This document shows, one piece after another, positions 48,365 to 58,362 of a stretch of DNA of 64,000 nucleotides. A model generated the notes under the pieces. It did no database searches, was not told the DNA's origin, and was given only the letters and a program-made list of their open reading frames with translations. Both the position numbers and the translations under genes were made by a program. This DNA comes from Roseateles_B sp041906185 (lineage in GTDB: Bacteria > Pseudomonadota > Gammaproteobacteria > Burkholderiales > Burkholderiaceae_C). The stretch covers positions 43,390 through 107,389 of the forward strand of contig JAYRJQ010000020.1 of assembly GCA_041906185.1 (NCBI GenBank), in the 5' to 3' direction. The stretch's first letter is position 1; every line of letters starts with the position of its first letter.

Positions 48365-49507
48365 TCACGCGCATTCCCTCAGCAGCCGCTCGTAGTCCTC
48401 TGCGCTCGCCACCCGCGGATTCGTCCCGTGGCAGTGGTCCTTCATCGCCCGCTCGATGATGAGGTCGGCATCCGCCAGATCCAGCCCCATCTCCGACAGA
48501 CGGGTCGGCAGGGCCAGGTCTTGCGTGCGCTGGCGCAGCACCTCGGCCAGTGCCTCCGGCGCGGCATCGGCCACCCCCATGGCCTGCGCCAGCCGGGCCA
48601 GCTTGCCCTCGGCCTGCATCGACGCATGCGGCGCGTTGAAGCGCAGCACCGCCGGCAGGAAGACCGCATTGAGCGTCCCGTGATGCGCCCGAGGATGCAG
48701 CCCGCCGATCGCGTGGCTCAGCGAATGCACGCAGCCCAGCCCCTTCTGGAAAGCCATGGCGCCCATGCTGCTCGCGCACATCATCTGCAGGCGCGCGTCC
48801 AGGTCGTCGCCCTGATGCACCGCCCGCTCGATGGCGCCCCAGCCGCGCCGCAGGCCCTCGAGCGCGATGCCATCGGCCACCGGATTGAAGGCCGCCGACA
48901 TGAAGGTCTCCAGGCAGTGGGCGAGGGCGTCCATGCCCGTCGCCGCGGTGAGCCCCGCCGGCAGCGCCAGCGTGAGCGCCGGGTCGCACAGCGCCACCCG
49001 CGGCAGCAGGTGCCAGGAGTGGAAGCCCAGCTTGCGCCCGTCGTCCGTGATCAGCAGGCTGCCGCGGGCCACCTCGCTGCCCGTGCCGGCGGTCGTGGGC
49101 ACGGCGATCAGTGGCAACGCCTGCGGCCCGATGCGCGCGCTGCCGCCCTCGATGGTCGCGTAGTGATGCAGCGGGCCCTCATGCGTGGCCATCACGGCGA
49201 GGCCCTTCGCCAGGTCGATGCTGGAGCCGCCGCCGATGGCGATGAGCCCGTCGCAGCCCTCGTCCTGCCAGCATTGCCACGCCGCCCGCACGGCGGCCTC
49301 GGTGGGGTTGCCGGGCGTGCCGTCGAAGATCGCCAGCGGCCAGTCGGCCAGACCTTCCAGCGCACGGTCCAGTACGCCCGCGGCCCGCACCCCCGCGTCC
49401 GTCACGATCAGCGGCTTGCGCCATCCCAGCGCCCGGGCCTCCTCGCCCAGGCGCAGCCGCGCGCCGGCCTCGAGGTACACGGGGTTGACGAAGCGGATCA
49501 ATGCCAT
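48365..49507 (-). CDS. Iron-type (group III) alcohol dehydrogenase
   Basis: This is 380 residues from the ATG at 49507. It has the nucleotide-binding GGGSSIDLAKG and PTTAGTGSEVARG. The metal ligands lie in GMDALAHCLE, CVHSLSHAIGG and the following HHGTLNA region, with the order Asp-His-His-His intact. It probably oxidises or reduces an alcohol, hydroxy acid or aldehyde with NAD(H); the substrate is not evident. It is divergent from the esterase gene 116 bases away. Confidence 0.88.
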   Translation of the reverse strand: MALIRFVNPVYLEAGARLRLGEEARALGWRKPLIVTDAGVRAAGVLDRALEGLADWPLAIFDGTPGNPTEAAVRAAWQCWQDEGCDGLIAIGGGSSIDLAKGLAVMATHEGPLHHYATIEGGSARIGPQALPLIAVPTTAGTGSEVARGSLLITDDGRKLGFHSWHLLPRVALCDPALTLALPAGLTAATGMDALAHCLETFMSAAFNPVADGIALEGLRRGWGAIERAVHQGDDLDARLQMMCASSMGAMAFQKGLGCVHSLSHAIGGLHPRAHHGTLNAVFLPAVLRFNAPHASMQAEGKLARLAQAMGVADAAPEALAEVLRQRTQDLALPTRLSEMGLDLADADLIIERAMKDHCHGTNPRVASAEDYERLLRECA

Positions 49508-49623
49508 GGGGTGCCCTTTCCGGTGCTCATGTACGGCGTCGGCGGTGCGCCGGGGCGGGTCTGCGAAAATGCGCAGCCCTGGCCGGCACGCGATGCGCTG
49601 CAGCCTACGTCCTGGAGTCCCTT

Positions 49624-50559
49624 TTGAGTAGCACCTTGTTGACACCGCGCATGGCCGCGGTGCTGGAACGCATCCATCGCGCCAACCGCCCGGCCTTCCA
49701 CAGCCTGACGCCCCGGCAGGCGCGCATCGGCTACCTGATGGGGGCGGAGATCCTGGACCTGCCGCGCGCGCCGCTGCCGCGCGTGGAGACCTTCACCGTG
49801 CCCGGTGCCGAGGGCCCGCTGCAGGCCCGCCTGTACGCGCCGAGCGACGAGCGTCTGCCCGTGCTGCTGTACTTCCATGGCGGCGGCTTCACCATCGGCA
49901 GCCTCGAAACGCACGACAGCCTCTGCCGCCAGCTCGCCCTGCGCAGCGGCTGCGCCGTGATGGCCCTGGACTACCGCCTCGCGCCCGAGCACCGCTTCCC
50001 CGCCGCCGTCGACGACTGCTGGGCGATCATGAAGTGGCTGCCCGGCGCGGCCGAGTCGCTCGGCCTCGATGGCAGCCGCCTCGCGGTGGGCGGTGACAGC
50101 GCCGGCGGCACACTCGCCGCCGTGTGTGCCCTGCATGCCCGCGACCTCGGCCAGCCCCTGGCCCTGCAACTGCTGATCACGCCCGGCACCACGGCCCACG
50201 CGGACACGCCCTCGCACAAGCTCTTCGCCCAGGGCTTCCTGCTCGACGCCTCGTCCATCCAGTGGTTCTTCGACCACTACATCGAGCACCACCACCGCCA
50301 GGACTGGCGCTTCGCGCCGCTGCTGGCGCCGGACCACGCCGACGTGGCCCCCGCGGCGCTGATCCTCGCGGAGTGCGATCCGCTGGTCGACGAGGGCCTG
50401 GCCTACGGCGACCTGCTGCGCAGCCAGGGCGTGCCGGTGCAGCTCGAGCTGTTCCGCGGCGTCACCCACGATTTCATCAAGATGGGCCGCACCATTCCCG
50501 AAGCCTTGCAGGCCCTCGACGCCTGCGCCGCTGCCCTCAAGGAGGCACTGAAGCCATGA
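49624..50559 (+). CDS. Alpha/beta hydrolase, hormone-sensitive-lipase family esterase
   Basis: This is 311 residues from the TTG at 49624, which has GGAG at a suitable distance; an ATG at 49651 is the alternative. The oxyanion motif YFHGGGFTIGS, DYRLAPEHRFPAAVDD, the nucleophile in GGDSAGG, the Asp in ECDPLVDEG and the His in VTHDFIKMG form a complete family IV esterase site. It hydrolyses short-chain esters; the natural substrate is unknown. Its stop overlaps the next gene as ATGA. Confidence 0.88.
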   Translation: MSSTLLTPRMAAVLERIHRANRPAFHSLTPRQARIGYLMGAEILDLPRAPLPRVETFTVPGAEGPLQARLYAPSDERLPVLLYFHGGGFTIGSLETHDSLCRQLALRSGCAVMALDYRLAPEHRFPAAVDDCWAIMKWLPGAAESLGLDGSRLAVGGDSAGGTLAAVCALHARDLGQPLALQLLITPGTTAHADTPSHKLFAQGFLLDASSIQWFFDHYIEHHHRQDWRFAPLLAPDHADVAPAALILAECDPLVDEGLAYGDLLRSQGVPVQLELFRGVTHDFIKMGRTIPEALQALDACAAALKEALKP

Positions 50560-51419
50560 GCATGACCCGTCAGGAATTCCGCTGCCTCGAGCGCCTGCGC
50601 GTGCGCTGGGCCGAGATCGACGCCCAGCAGATCGTCTTCAATGCCCACTACCTGGGCTACTTCGACACCGCCGTCGGCGCCTACTGGCGCGCCCTGGCGC
50701 TTCCCTATGCCGACACGATGAAGTCCCTGGGTGGTGATCTCTTCGTGCGCAAGTCGACGGTCGAGTATCTCGGCTCGGCCCACTACGACGACCTGCTGGA
50801 CATCGGCGTGCGCTGCGCTCGCGTCGGCACGACCTCCCTCACCGTGCAGTGCGCCGTCTTCCGGGGCGACGAGCTGCTGGTGCATGGCGAGCTGGTCTAT
50901 GTGTTCGCCGATGCCGAGCAGCAGCGCCCGCTGCCCGTGCCGCCCGCACTGCGCCAGACGCTGCTGGGCTTCGAGGCGGCCGAGCCCATGGTCACGGTGC
51001 AGGTGGGCGACTGGAGCACGCTGGGCGCCCATGCCGGCGCCATCCGGCAGTCTGTCTTCGTGCAGGAGCAGAAGATCCCGGCCGACATGGAGTGGGACGC
51101 GGCGGACGCCGCCTGCGTGCATGCCGTGGCCTACAACCGCCTGGGCGTGCCGCTAGGGACCGGGCGCCTGCTCGAGCATGTGCCCGGCGTCGCCAAGATC
51201 GGCCGCATGGCCGTGATGCGCAGCATGCGCGGGGCCCGCATCGGCCGCGAGGTGCTGGAGGCGCTGATGCAGGCGGCGCGTGCGCGCGGCGACCGCGAGG
51301 TGCTGCTGCACGCGCAACTCTCGGCGGCGAGCTTCTACATGCGCGCCGGCTTCCAGCAGCGCGGCCCGGTCTTCGAGGAGGCCGGCATCCAGCACGTGGA
51401 GATGGTGCGCAGCCTGTGA
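50556..51419 (+). CDS. Fused hotdog thioesterase and ElaA-like GNAT acetyltransferase
   Basis: This is 287 residues. Residues 1 to about 135 form a 4HBT/YbgC-type domain (RVRWAEIDAQQIVFNAHYLGYFDTAVGAYW), where the usual catalytic Asp position carries Asp then Ala-Gln-Gln. Residues about 148-287 form a GNAT domain (RQSVFVQEQKIPADMEWDAADAACVHAVAY, KIGRMAVMRSMRGARIGREVLEALMQAARARG, ASFYMRAGFQQRGPVF), closest to the ElaA type. The two are joined without a stop. It is coupled to the esterase gene. The combined role is unknown; acyl-CoA use by both halves is a common theme. Confidence 0.85.
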   Translation: MSMTRQEFRCLERLRVRWAEIDAQQIVFNAHYLGYFDTAVGAYWRALALPYADTMKSLGGDLFVRKSTVEYLGSAHYDDLLDIGVRCARVGTTSLTVQCAVFRGDELLVHGELVYVFADAEQQRPLPVPPALRQTLLGFEAAEPMVTVQVGDWSTLGAHAGAIRQSVFVQEQKIPADMEWDAADAACVHAVAYNRLGVPLGTGRLLEHVPGVAKIGRMAVMRSMRGARIGREVLEALMQAARARGDREVLLHAQLSAASFYMRAGFQQRGPVFEEAGIQHVEMVRSL

Positions 51420-51450
51420 GCCAGGCGGCGGACCGGTGCGCCCGACGCGG

Positions 51451-51720
51451 TCAGACCGGCACGAACTGCTCCAGGTGCCGCGGCCCCTGGATGTAGGCGG
51501 CCAAAGCGGCGGCCAACGCGGGCTCCGTCTGGGCGCCGGTCTCGGCCGCATGCACTTCCATCCATGTCTGCAGCGCGCCCGCGCCGGCATCCAGGCGGCG
51601 CATCAGGCGCACGCTGCCGGCCGGCACGGCCGACTGGAAGGCCGCCAGGGCCGCCGCGGTGTCCGACTCGTGGATGCGGTAGTAGACGAAACGCTCGATT
51701 CCAGGCGGGGTGGCGCTCAT
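51451..51720 (-). CDS. DUF4936 family protein
   Basis: This 89-residue protein (FVYYRIHESDTAAALAAFQ, SVRLMRRLDAGAGALQTWMEVH, a C-terminal FVPV) matches the DUF4936 pattern of a small ferredoxin-like fold. It overlaps the ygfZ stop as ATGA. Function is not known. Its conserved place after ygfZ in Burkholderiales suggests a link, but nothing more can be read from the sequence. Confidence 0.75.
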   Translation of the reverse strand: MSATPPGIERFVYYRIHESDTAAALAAFQSAVPAGSVRLMRRLDAGAGALQTWMEVHAAETGAQTEPALAAALAAYIQGPRHLEQFVPV

Positions 51721-52715
51721 TGGGGCTCCGAGATCTCGTAGGGCAGGGCCTGCTGGCGCAGGAGGGGACCCTGGGCCGAGCCCAGGTGCAGCGTGCCGGC
51801 GGTGAGCGCCGCCAGCTTGGTCTCGACCAGCAGCAGGCTGCCGGTGCCTCGCGACGCCACGCTCGCCACCAGGCCGGCGGGCTGCTCCGGGTCCTCGCTG
51901 TGGAAGACCTCCTGGCCCAGCTGTGCCGCGGCGTCGCAGGCGAAGGCGAAGGTGCGACGCTTGATGGTGCCGCGGTACTGGCTGCGGGCCACGATCTCCT
52001 GGCCGGGATAGCAGCCCTTCTGGAAGTTGACGCCACCCAGCAGCTCGAGGTTCAGCATCTGCGGCACGAACTGCTCGACGGTGGTGCTGCGGATCCAGGC
52101 GAGGCCCGAGGCCACGTCGAGCGCGTCCCAGTCGGCGGGTTCGATCACGGGCAGCGCAGGCGCCGCCGCATCGGCCGGGGCCAGCATCAGGTAGCGGGGC
52201 AGGGCGCCGGCGTCGGGGAGCCGGGTGATCCAGGCCGTGCGGCCGTCACCCAGTGCCTTGCCCGACGCGGCCCAGACGCTCGCGGGGGCGTCGGCACCCA
52301 GCCACTGCTGCGCCGCGGCCCCGGCGAGGCCCCACACGGCCCAGCCGTCGGGCTGGGCGCTGCCGGCGTCCGCCAGCTTGCACTTGGCGCGCAGCACGAA
52401 CATGGACAGGCGCTTGAGCGTCGGCGGCAGCACGTCCGAGGGCAGGGCCATCAGCACGGTGTCCGCGGCCGGCTTGAAGGCCACCATCGTCGCCAGCAGC
52501 CGCCCCTTGGCGGAGCAGTAGCCCGCGAGCCGCGCCTGCTGGGGCGTCTGCAGGGCCAGGTCTTGCGTCAGCTGGCCGTGGAGGAACTTGGCGGCCTCTT
52601 CACCGCGGGCGGCCATCACGCCCCAGTCAGTCAGGCGGACAGCTCCTTGGAGGTCGGCGGGCAGGGGGGGCGCAGGAAGGGCGCTCGGGGAAACGGAGGA
52701 CGTTGCTTGGCTCAT
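51717..52715 (-). CDS. ygfZ: YgfZ, folate-binding Fe-S cluster repair/assembly protein
   Basis: This is 332 residues from the ATG at 52715. It carries the signature KGCYPGQEIVARSQYRG with its essential Cys, plus the GcvT-like N-terminal region (EEAAKFLHGQLTQDL, YCSAKGRLLATM). It supports certain Fe-S enzymes through folate. It is divergent from mltG. Confidence 0.95.
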   Translation of the reverse strand: MSQATSSVSPSALPAPPLPADLQGAVRLTDWGVMAARGEEAAKFLHGQLTQDLALQTPQQARLAGYCSAKGRLLATMVAFKPAADTVLMALPSDVLPPTLKRLSMFVLRAKCKLADAGSAQPDGWAVWGLAGAAAQQWLGADAPASVWAASGKALGDGRTAWITRLPDAGALPRYLMLAPADAAAPALPVIEPADWDALDVASGLAWIRSTTVEQFVPQMLNLELLGGVNFQKGCYPGQEIVARSQYRGTIKRRTFAFACDAAAQLGQEVFHSEDPEQPAGLVASVASRGTGSLLLVETKLAALTAGTLHLGSAQGPLLRQQALPYEISEPQ

Positions 52716-52848
52716 GGGCGAATTATGATTTGCCCGGCCCGGCCCTGGGCTCAGCAAGGTTGAGTCCGGCCCCGGGGCCGTGGCAGGGTCGACACTTTCC
52801 GGCCCGCTGTCTGCCTCCCGCTCCCCGCCTGGATCGCCTGCCTGCTTC

Positions 52849-53844
52849 ATGTTCAAGTTCCTGCGCACTCTCGTCCTGCTGGCCCTGCTGGCCGCCCTGG
52901 CCCTGGCCGGCGCGGCGTGGTGGTGGCTCCAGCGCCCGCTCAGCCTGGCCGCACCGACGGTGGAACTCTCCATCGAGCCGGGCGCCTCGCCCCGCGAGGT
53001 GGCCGGCGCCTGGGTGCTGGCCGGCGTGCAGGAGGACGCCCGACTGCTGTACCACTGGTTCCGCTGGTCCGGGCAGGCGCGGCAGATCCGCGCGGGCAGT
53101 TACGAGATCCACCAGGGCATCACGCCTCGTGGGCTGCTCGACAAGATGGTGCGCGGCGAGGAGGTGCTGGAGCAGGTCCGCCTCATCGAGGGCTGGACCT
53201 GGCGGCAGTTCCGCGCGGCGCTGGCCCGCGCTCCGGCGCTCAAGCAGACGCTGCAGGACGTCGACGACGCCACCGTGATGAGCCGCCTCGGCCTGCCCGG
53301 CGCCTCGCCCGAGGGGCGCTTCTTCCCGGACACCTATGCCTACAGCCGCGGCGTGAGCGACCTCACCGTGCTGAAGCGGGCCGCGCAGGCCATGCAGCGC
53401 AAGCTCGATGCCGCCTGGGCCGGCCGCGCGCAGGGGCTGCCGCTCAAGAGCGCTGACGAAGCGTTGATCCTGGCCTCCATCGTCGAGAAGGAGACCGGTG
53501 CCGCGGCCGACCGCCCGATGGTGGCCTCCGTGTTCGTGAACCGCCTGCGCATCGGCATGCCGCTGCAGACGGACCCGACGGTCATCTACGGCCTGGGCAC
53601 GGCCTTCGACGGCAATCTGCGCAAGCGCGACCTGCTGGCGGACACCCCCTACAACACCTACACCCGCGGCGGCCTGCCCCCGACGCCCATCGCCATGCCC
53701 GGCGTAGCCTCGCTGCAGGCGACGCTGCACCCGGCGCCGAGCAAGGCGCTGTACTTCGTGGCGCGGGGCGATGGCAGCAGCGTCTTCTCGGACGACCTGG
53801 CCGCGCATAATCGCGCCGTCAATCAATACCAGCGCGGGCGCTGA
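52849..53844 (+). CDS. mltG: MltG, endolytic murein transglycosylase
   Basis: This is 331 residues from the ATG at 52849. It has an N-terminal transmembrane helix (residues 5-26), a LysM-like region (IEPGASPREVAGAWVLAGV...AGSYEIHQGITPRGLLDKMVRGEEV) and the YceG catalytic region. The latter shows EGRFFPDTYAYSRG, LILASIVEKETGAAADRP with the catalytic Glu, LQTDPTVIYGLG and YNTYTRGGLPPTPIAMPG. It cuts nascent glycan strands and so sets their length. Confidence 0.95.
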   Translation: MFKFLRTLVLLALLAALALAGAAWWWLQRPLSLAAPTVELSIEPGASPREVAGAWVLAGVQEDARLLYHWFRWSGQARQIRAGSYEIHQGITPRGLLDKMVRGEEVLEQVRLIEGWTWRQFRAALARAPALKQTLQDVDDATVMSRLGLPGASPEGRFFPDTYAYSRGVSDLTVLKRAAQAMQRKLDAAWAGRAQGLPLKSADEALILASIVEKETGAAADRPMVASVFVNRLRIGMPLQTDPTVIYGLGTAFDGNLRKRDLLADTPYNTYTRGGLPPTPIAMPGVASLQATLHPAPSKALYFVARGDGSSVFSDDLAAHNRAVNQYQRGR

Positions 53845-53898
53845 GCCGGCGCTTCTCTTCGGTGCCGGCAACGGCGCGAACCCCAGGACACACACAGC

Positions 53899-54503
53899 GT
53901 GAGCGGTCGATTCATTTCCTTCGAGGGCATAGACGGGGCGGGCAAGTCCACGCACATCGCGGCCGTGAGCGCGCGGCTGCGCGAGGCGGGCGCCGAGGTC
54001 GTCAACACCCGCGAGCCGGGCGGCACGCCGCTGGCCGAGCGCCTGCGCGAGCTGGTCCTGCACGAGGGCATGGACGTGCTGACCGAGGCGCTCCTCGTCT
54101 TCGCCGGCCGCCGGGACCATCTGCGCCAGGTCATCGAACCGGCCCTGGCGGCCGGGCGCACGGTGGTCAGCGACCGCTTCACGGACGCCAGCTTCGCCTA
54201 CCAGGGCGGGGGCAACGGCCTGCCGCTGGCGGTGCTGGAGCAGCTGGAGTCCTGGGTGACGCAGGGCCGCCAGCCGGACCTCACGATCTGGTTCGACCTG
54301 CCCCCGGCCGTCGCCGCCGCGCGCCGGGCCGCGGCCCGGGATGCCGACCGCTTCGAGCAGCAGGACCTCGATTTCTTCGAGCGCGTGCGTGCGGGCTACG
54401 CCGCCCGCGCCGCGGCGGCGCCGCAGCGCTTCGCCCGCATCGACGCCAGCGGCGACGTCGCCAGCGTGTCCGCCCAGATCGTGGCCGTCCTGGAGCAGCG
54501 CGG

Positions 54504-54510
<7 letters not shown>
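53899..54510 (+). CDS. tmk: Thymidylate kinase
   Basis: This is 203 residues beginning at a GTG. P-loop FEGIDGAGKST, the DR[FH/T] motif VVSDRFTDASFAYQGGG, the substrate motif NTREPGGTPLAERLRELVL and the LID region RRAAARDADRFEQQDLDFFERVRAGY are all present. It phosphorylates dTMP. It overlaps holB by 7 bases. Confidence 0.97.
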
Positions 54511-55541
<1,031 letters not shown>

Positions 55542-55680
55542 GTCCCGCGGCGGGTGGGCGCTCCTCGCACCGGGTCGCGGTGGGGACGCCATCGATGCGC
55601 GGAGCTGTCCCTTCAATTGCTCACAGATCCGGCGACCCTCGCCTGTCGCGAGGCCGGAGGCATTCGTTACACTTCAGCGC

Positions 55681-56082
55681 ATGAGTGACATCCCCGCCAA
55701 GTCCCAGGCCGCAGCCCTGGCTGCCGCGCAGCCCGGTGGGGGCGCCCGCCCCAGCATGATGCAGCTGGTGTTCAAGGAGAAGGGGGCGCTCTACGCCGCC
55801 TACATCCCGGCCTTCACCGATGGTGGCCTCTTCGTGCCCACGCCGCGCGAGTACAAGCTCGGCGAGGACATCTACCTCATCCTCACCCTGCCGGAAGACC
55901 CGCAGCGCTACCCGATCGCGGGCAAGGTCGCGTGGATCACGCCGGCCAATGCGTCGGGCGGCCGCACCCAGGGCGTCGGCGTGAAGTTCCCCGGGGACGA
56001 AAAGACGCGCCTGATCCGCCTGAAGATCGAGGAGATCCTCGGCACGGCCATCTCCTCGACCAAGCCGACCCAGACGCTCTGA
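55681..56082 (+). CDS. pilZ: PilZ-domain type IV pilus protein
   Basis: This 133-residue protein matches PilZ proper of the tmk-holB-pilZ-tatD neighbourhood: SMMQLVFKEKGALYAAYIPAFTDGGLFVPTPREYKLGEDIYLILTLPEDPQRYPIAGKVAWITPANASGG, GVGVKFPGDE. The RxxxR c-di-GMP motif is missing from the N-terminus, as in canonical PilZ of Pseudomonas and Xanthomonas, which acts through protein partners (PilB, FimX). A TACACT box lies 12 bases before the ATG. Confidence 0.92.
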   Translation: MSDIPAKSQAAALAAAQPGGGARPSMMQLVFKEKGALYAAYIPAFTDGGLFVPTPREYKLGEDIYLILTLPEDPQRYPIAGKVAWITPANASGGRTQGVGVKFPGDEKTRLIRLKIEEILGTAISSTKPTQTL

Positions 56083-56110
56083 TTCCGCCCGGCGGGCCTG
56101 CCGCACCCCA

Positions 56111-56188
56111 GGCCCACCAGGCCTGTTGCACGTTTTGGCCCACCAGGCCTGTTGCACGTTTTGGCCCGCCGGGCCTGTTGCACGTTTC
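56111..56188. repeat. Three tandem copies of a 26-bp intergenic repeat between pilZ and tatD
   Basis: The unit GGCCCACCAGGCCTGTTGCA plus CGTTTT occurs at 56111-56136 and 56137-56162 with identical sequence, and at 56163-56188 with three differences (GGCCCGCCGGGCC and a C in the last tract). Each unit has a GGCC-N5-GGCC core. The period is not a multiple of 3, so it is not a coding repeat. Confidence 0.95.
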
Positions 56189-56230
56189 GGCCCGGCTGCC
56201 GGAGCCGCTGTCGTCGCCACTGCCATCGCC

Positions 56231-57010
56231 ATGTTCATCGATTCCCATTGCCACCTGAGCTTTCCCGAGCTCCAGGCCCAGCTGCCCGAGATCCTCGCCG
56301 CCATGCAGGCGGCGCAGGTCGTGCAGGCGCTGACCATCTGCACCACCATGGAGGAGTTCCCCGCCGTGCGGGCGCTGGCGGAGGCCCATCCGCAGCTCTT
56401 CGCCAGCGTGGGCGTCCACCCGGACAACGAGGACGTGCACGAGCCGACCGAGGACGAGCTCGTCGAGGCCAGCCGGCACGAGAAGGTGCTGGCCATCGGC
56501 GAGACGGGGCTGGACTACTACCGCCTGAACGGCCGCACGCTGGCCGACATGGAATGGCAGCGCGAGCGCTTCCGCACGCACATCCGCGCGGCGCGCCGCG
56601 CGAACAAGCCGATGGTGATCCACACCCGTTCCAGCGCCGCGGACACCCTGCGGCTGCTGAACGAGGAGGGCGGTGAGCAGGCCGGCGGCGTCTTCCACTG
56701 TTTCACCGAAAGCCTGGAGGTGGCCAAGGCCGCGGTGGACCAGGGCTACTACATTTCCTTCTCCGGCATCCTGACCTTCAAGAACGCCGCGGACCTGCGC
56801 GAGGTGGCCGCGGCCCTGCCGCTGGACCACCTGCTGATCGAGACCGACAGCCCCTACCTCGCGCCCGTGCCCTACCGCGGCAAGACCAACAGCCCGGCCT
56901 ATGTGCCGCATGTCGCGGTGCAGCTGGCCGCCATCAAGGGCCTGAGCGTGGAGGCCGTGGCCGAGGCCACCACCGCCAACGTTCGCCGCCTGTTCCGCAT
57001 GCCCGCATGA
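56231..57010 (+). CDS. tatD: TatD-family metal-dependent hydrolase (DNase)
   Basis: This is 259 residues from the ATG at 56231; an upstream frame opening runs through the intergenic repeats and is not used. Metal motifs FIDSHCHLSFPEL, IGETGLDYYR, VIHTRSSAADTL, GVFHCFTES and LIETDSPYLAPVPYRGKTNSPAYV are complete. It overlaps the ankyrin gene by 4 bases. Confidence 0.95.
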   Translation: MFIDSHCHLSFPELQAQLPEILAAMQAAQVVQALTICTTMEEFPAVRALAEAHPQLFASVGVHPDNEDVHEPTEDELVEASRHEKVLAIGETGLDYYRLNGRTLADMEWQRERFRTHIRAARRANKPMVIHTRSSAADTLRLLNEEGGEQAGGVFHCFTESLEVAKAAVDQGYYISFSGILTFKNAADLREVAAALPLDHLLIETDSPYLAPVPYRGKTNSPAYVPHVAVQLAAIKGLSVEAVAEATTANVRRLFRMPA

Positions 57011-57777
57011 AGCCCGCCGCGCGCCTCCTGCCGGGGCTGGCCCTGGCGATCGCCGCCGGGGTGGCGGCGCCGCTTGCGCAAGGGGCCGAGCCGCCCGTAA
57101 CGCCTCCCGCGACGCCGCCCGCCACAGCGCCCGTTTCAGCGTCCGTTTCAGCGCCCGTCACCCCGCGCGTGTCCCTCTTCAGGCCCGCCACGCCGGACGA
57201 GTTCCGCGATCTCATGCTGGCGGCCGTGCGAGACCAGCCCAGCTTCGTAATGAAGCTGCTGCTCGACGGCGTCGATCCCAACCAGGCGGACGAGCAGCGC
57301 AACACGGCGCTGCACAAGGCGCTCATGGAGGAGTCCGAGCGGGTGGTGAAGCTGCTGATCGAGCACCCCCAGATGGACGTCAACGCCATCAACCAGGCGG
57401 GCGAGACCCCGCTGATGCTGGCGGCCCTGCGCGGGCGTCTGCCCTGGGTGCAGGCCCTGGTGCAGCGCGGCGCCCTCATCAACGAGGCCGGCTTCACGGC
57501 GCTGCACTATGCCTGCAGCGGCCCGGACAACGGCGTCACGGCCTGGCTGATCGCCCAGGGGGCCGACATCGACGCCCGCTCGCCCAACGGCAGCACGCCG
57601 CTGATGATGGCGGCCGGCTACGGCTCGCCGGACAGCGTCGACGTGCTCCTGCAAGCCGGCGCCGACACGAGCCTGGTCAACGACAAGGGCCTCGGCGTGC
57701 TCGACTTCGCGCGCCGCTCCGGCCGGCCGGAGCTGGTGCAGCGCATCGAGGCGCACCGGCAGCGCGGCGGTCGCTGA
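57007..57777 (+). CDS. Secreted ankyrin-repeat protein
   Basis: This is 256 residues. A signal peptide (LLPGLALAIAAGVAAPLAQGAE) is followed by a Pro/Thr/Ala-rich linker with VSASVSAPV repeats. Then come about five ankyrin repeats with the usual G-x-TPL and AL-x-xG patterns (DEQRNTALHKALMEES, NQAGETPLMLAALRG, GFTALHYACSG, SPNGSTPLMMAAGYG, NDKGLGVLDFARRSG). It is probably a periplasmic protein-binding module. Its ATG overlaps tatD as ATGA, and a terminator follows. Confidence 0.88.
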   Translation: MKPAARLLPGLALAIAAGVAAPLAQGAEPPVTPPATPPATAPVSASVSAPVTPRVSLFRPATPDEFRDLMLAAVRDQPSFVMKLLLDGVDPNQADEQRNTALHKALMEESERVVKLLIEHPQMDVNAINQAGETPLMLAALRGRLPWVQALVQRGALINEAGFTALHYACSGPDNGVTAWLIAQGADIDARSPNGSTPLMMAAGYGSPDSVDVLLQAGADTSLVNDKGLGVLDFARRSGRPELVQRIEAHRQRGGR

Positions 57778-57816
57778 ACGCTCAGACCGAGCCGACCGCG
57801 CCGCACACGTCGGGCG

Positions 57817-57842
57817 CCTGACAGCCGCGTCAGGTTTTTTCC
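57817..57842 (+). terminator. Terminator after the ankyrin-repeat gene
   Basis: CCTGAC and GTCAGG form a 6-bp stem with a 6-base loop, running into six T. It lies 40 bases past the stop. Confidence 0.8.
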
Positions 57843-57934
57843 GACACGCGCTTTGTCGCCCGTCCGACTGGGCTGGCGCGCGGGCAGTGCCTACAGTGGA
57901 GCCATCCCAAGACACCGCGCCGCAGGAGACCACC

Positions 57935-58213
57935 ATGTCCACCCGCCCGACCCCGATCGCCGCCAACCCCTTCGCCATGCTGCTGGACCCCGAGCAGTAC
58001 GCCCGCGAGGCGGCGCACTCCGACCGCCTCAACCGTCTGCGCAGCCGCATCTACCGCCCGCTGGACAAGCCGCTGATCCCCAAGGCCGTGAACCCCGAGC
58101 TGGCCGCCTTCGACCGCCTGGTGGACAAGACCCGCCCGGCGCCGGAGGACTTCCTGGACGACGAAGGTCTCGACGCCGGCATGCAGCCCGAGTTGCTCGA
58201 CGCCGCCCACTGA
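57935..58213 (+). CDS. Small conserved-looking hypothetical protein
   Basis: This 92-residue acidic protein with AGGAG 6 bases before the ATG at 57935 reads NPFAMLLDPEQYAREAAHSDRLNRLRSRIYRPLDKPLIPKAVNPELAAFDRLVD. There is no transmembrane helix or Cys. The part PLDKPLIPK is notable and may be a peptide-binding motif. I do not recognise a family. Its own TACAGT box lies near 57891, and it follows the terminator of the ankyrin gene, so it is monocistronic. Confidence 0.7.
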   Translation: MSTRPTPIAANPFAMLLDPEQYAREAAHSDRLNRLRSRIYRPLDKPLIPKAVNPELAAFDRLVDKTRPAPEDFLDDEGLDAGMQPELLDAAH

Positions 58214-58362
58214 AGGCCGCTTGAGCGCCCTCGCAAGCCCGCGTCTGCTGGGGCTTGCACGCTTGCGGCCGGAGCGGCATCGCGCACAATGCGCCCGTTC
58301 CCTGCCGTCCCCGGCGTCGTGCTGGTCAGGCGGAAATCCGTTCCTGCCCCTTGCCGCGCCGC

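Noticed and set aside
56126..56230. N-terminal extension of TatD through the 26-bp repeats
   Set aside because: The added residues are an artefact of reading a 26-bp repeat in frame; the TatD fold starts exactly at the ATG at 56231.
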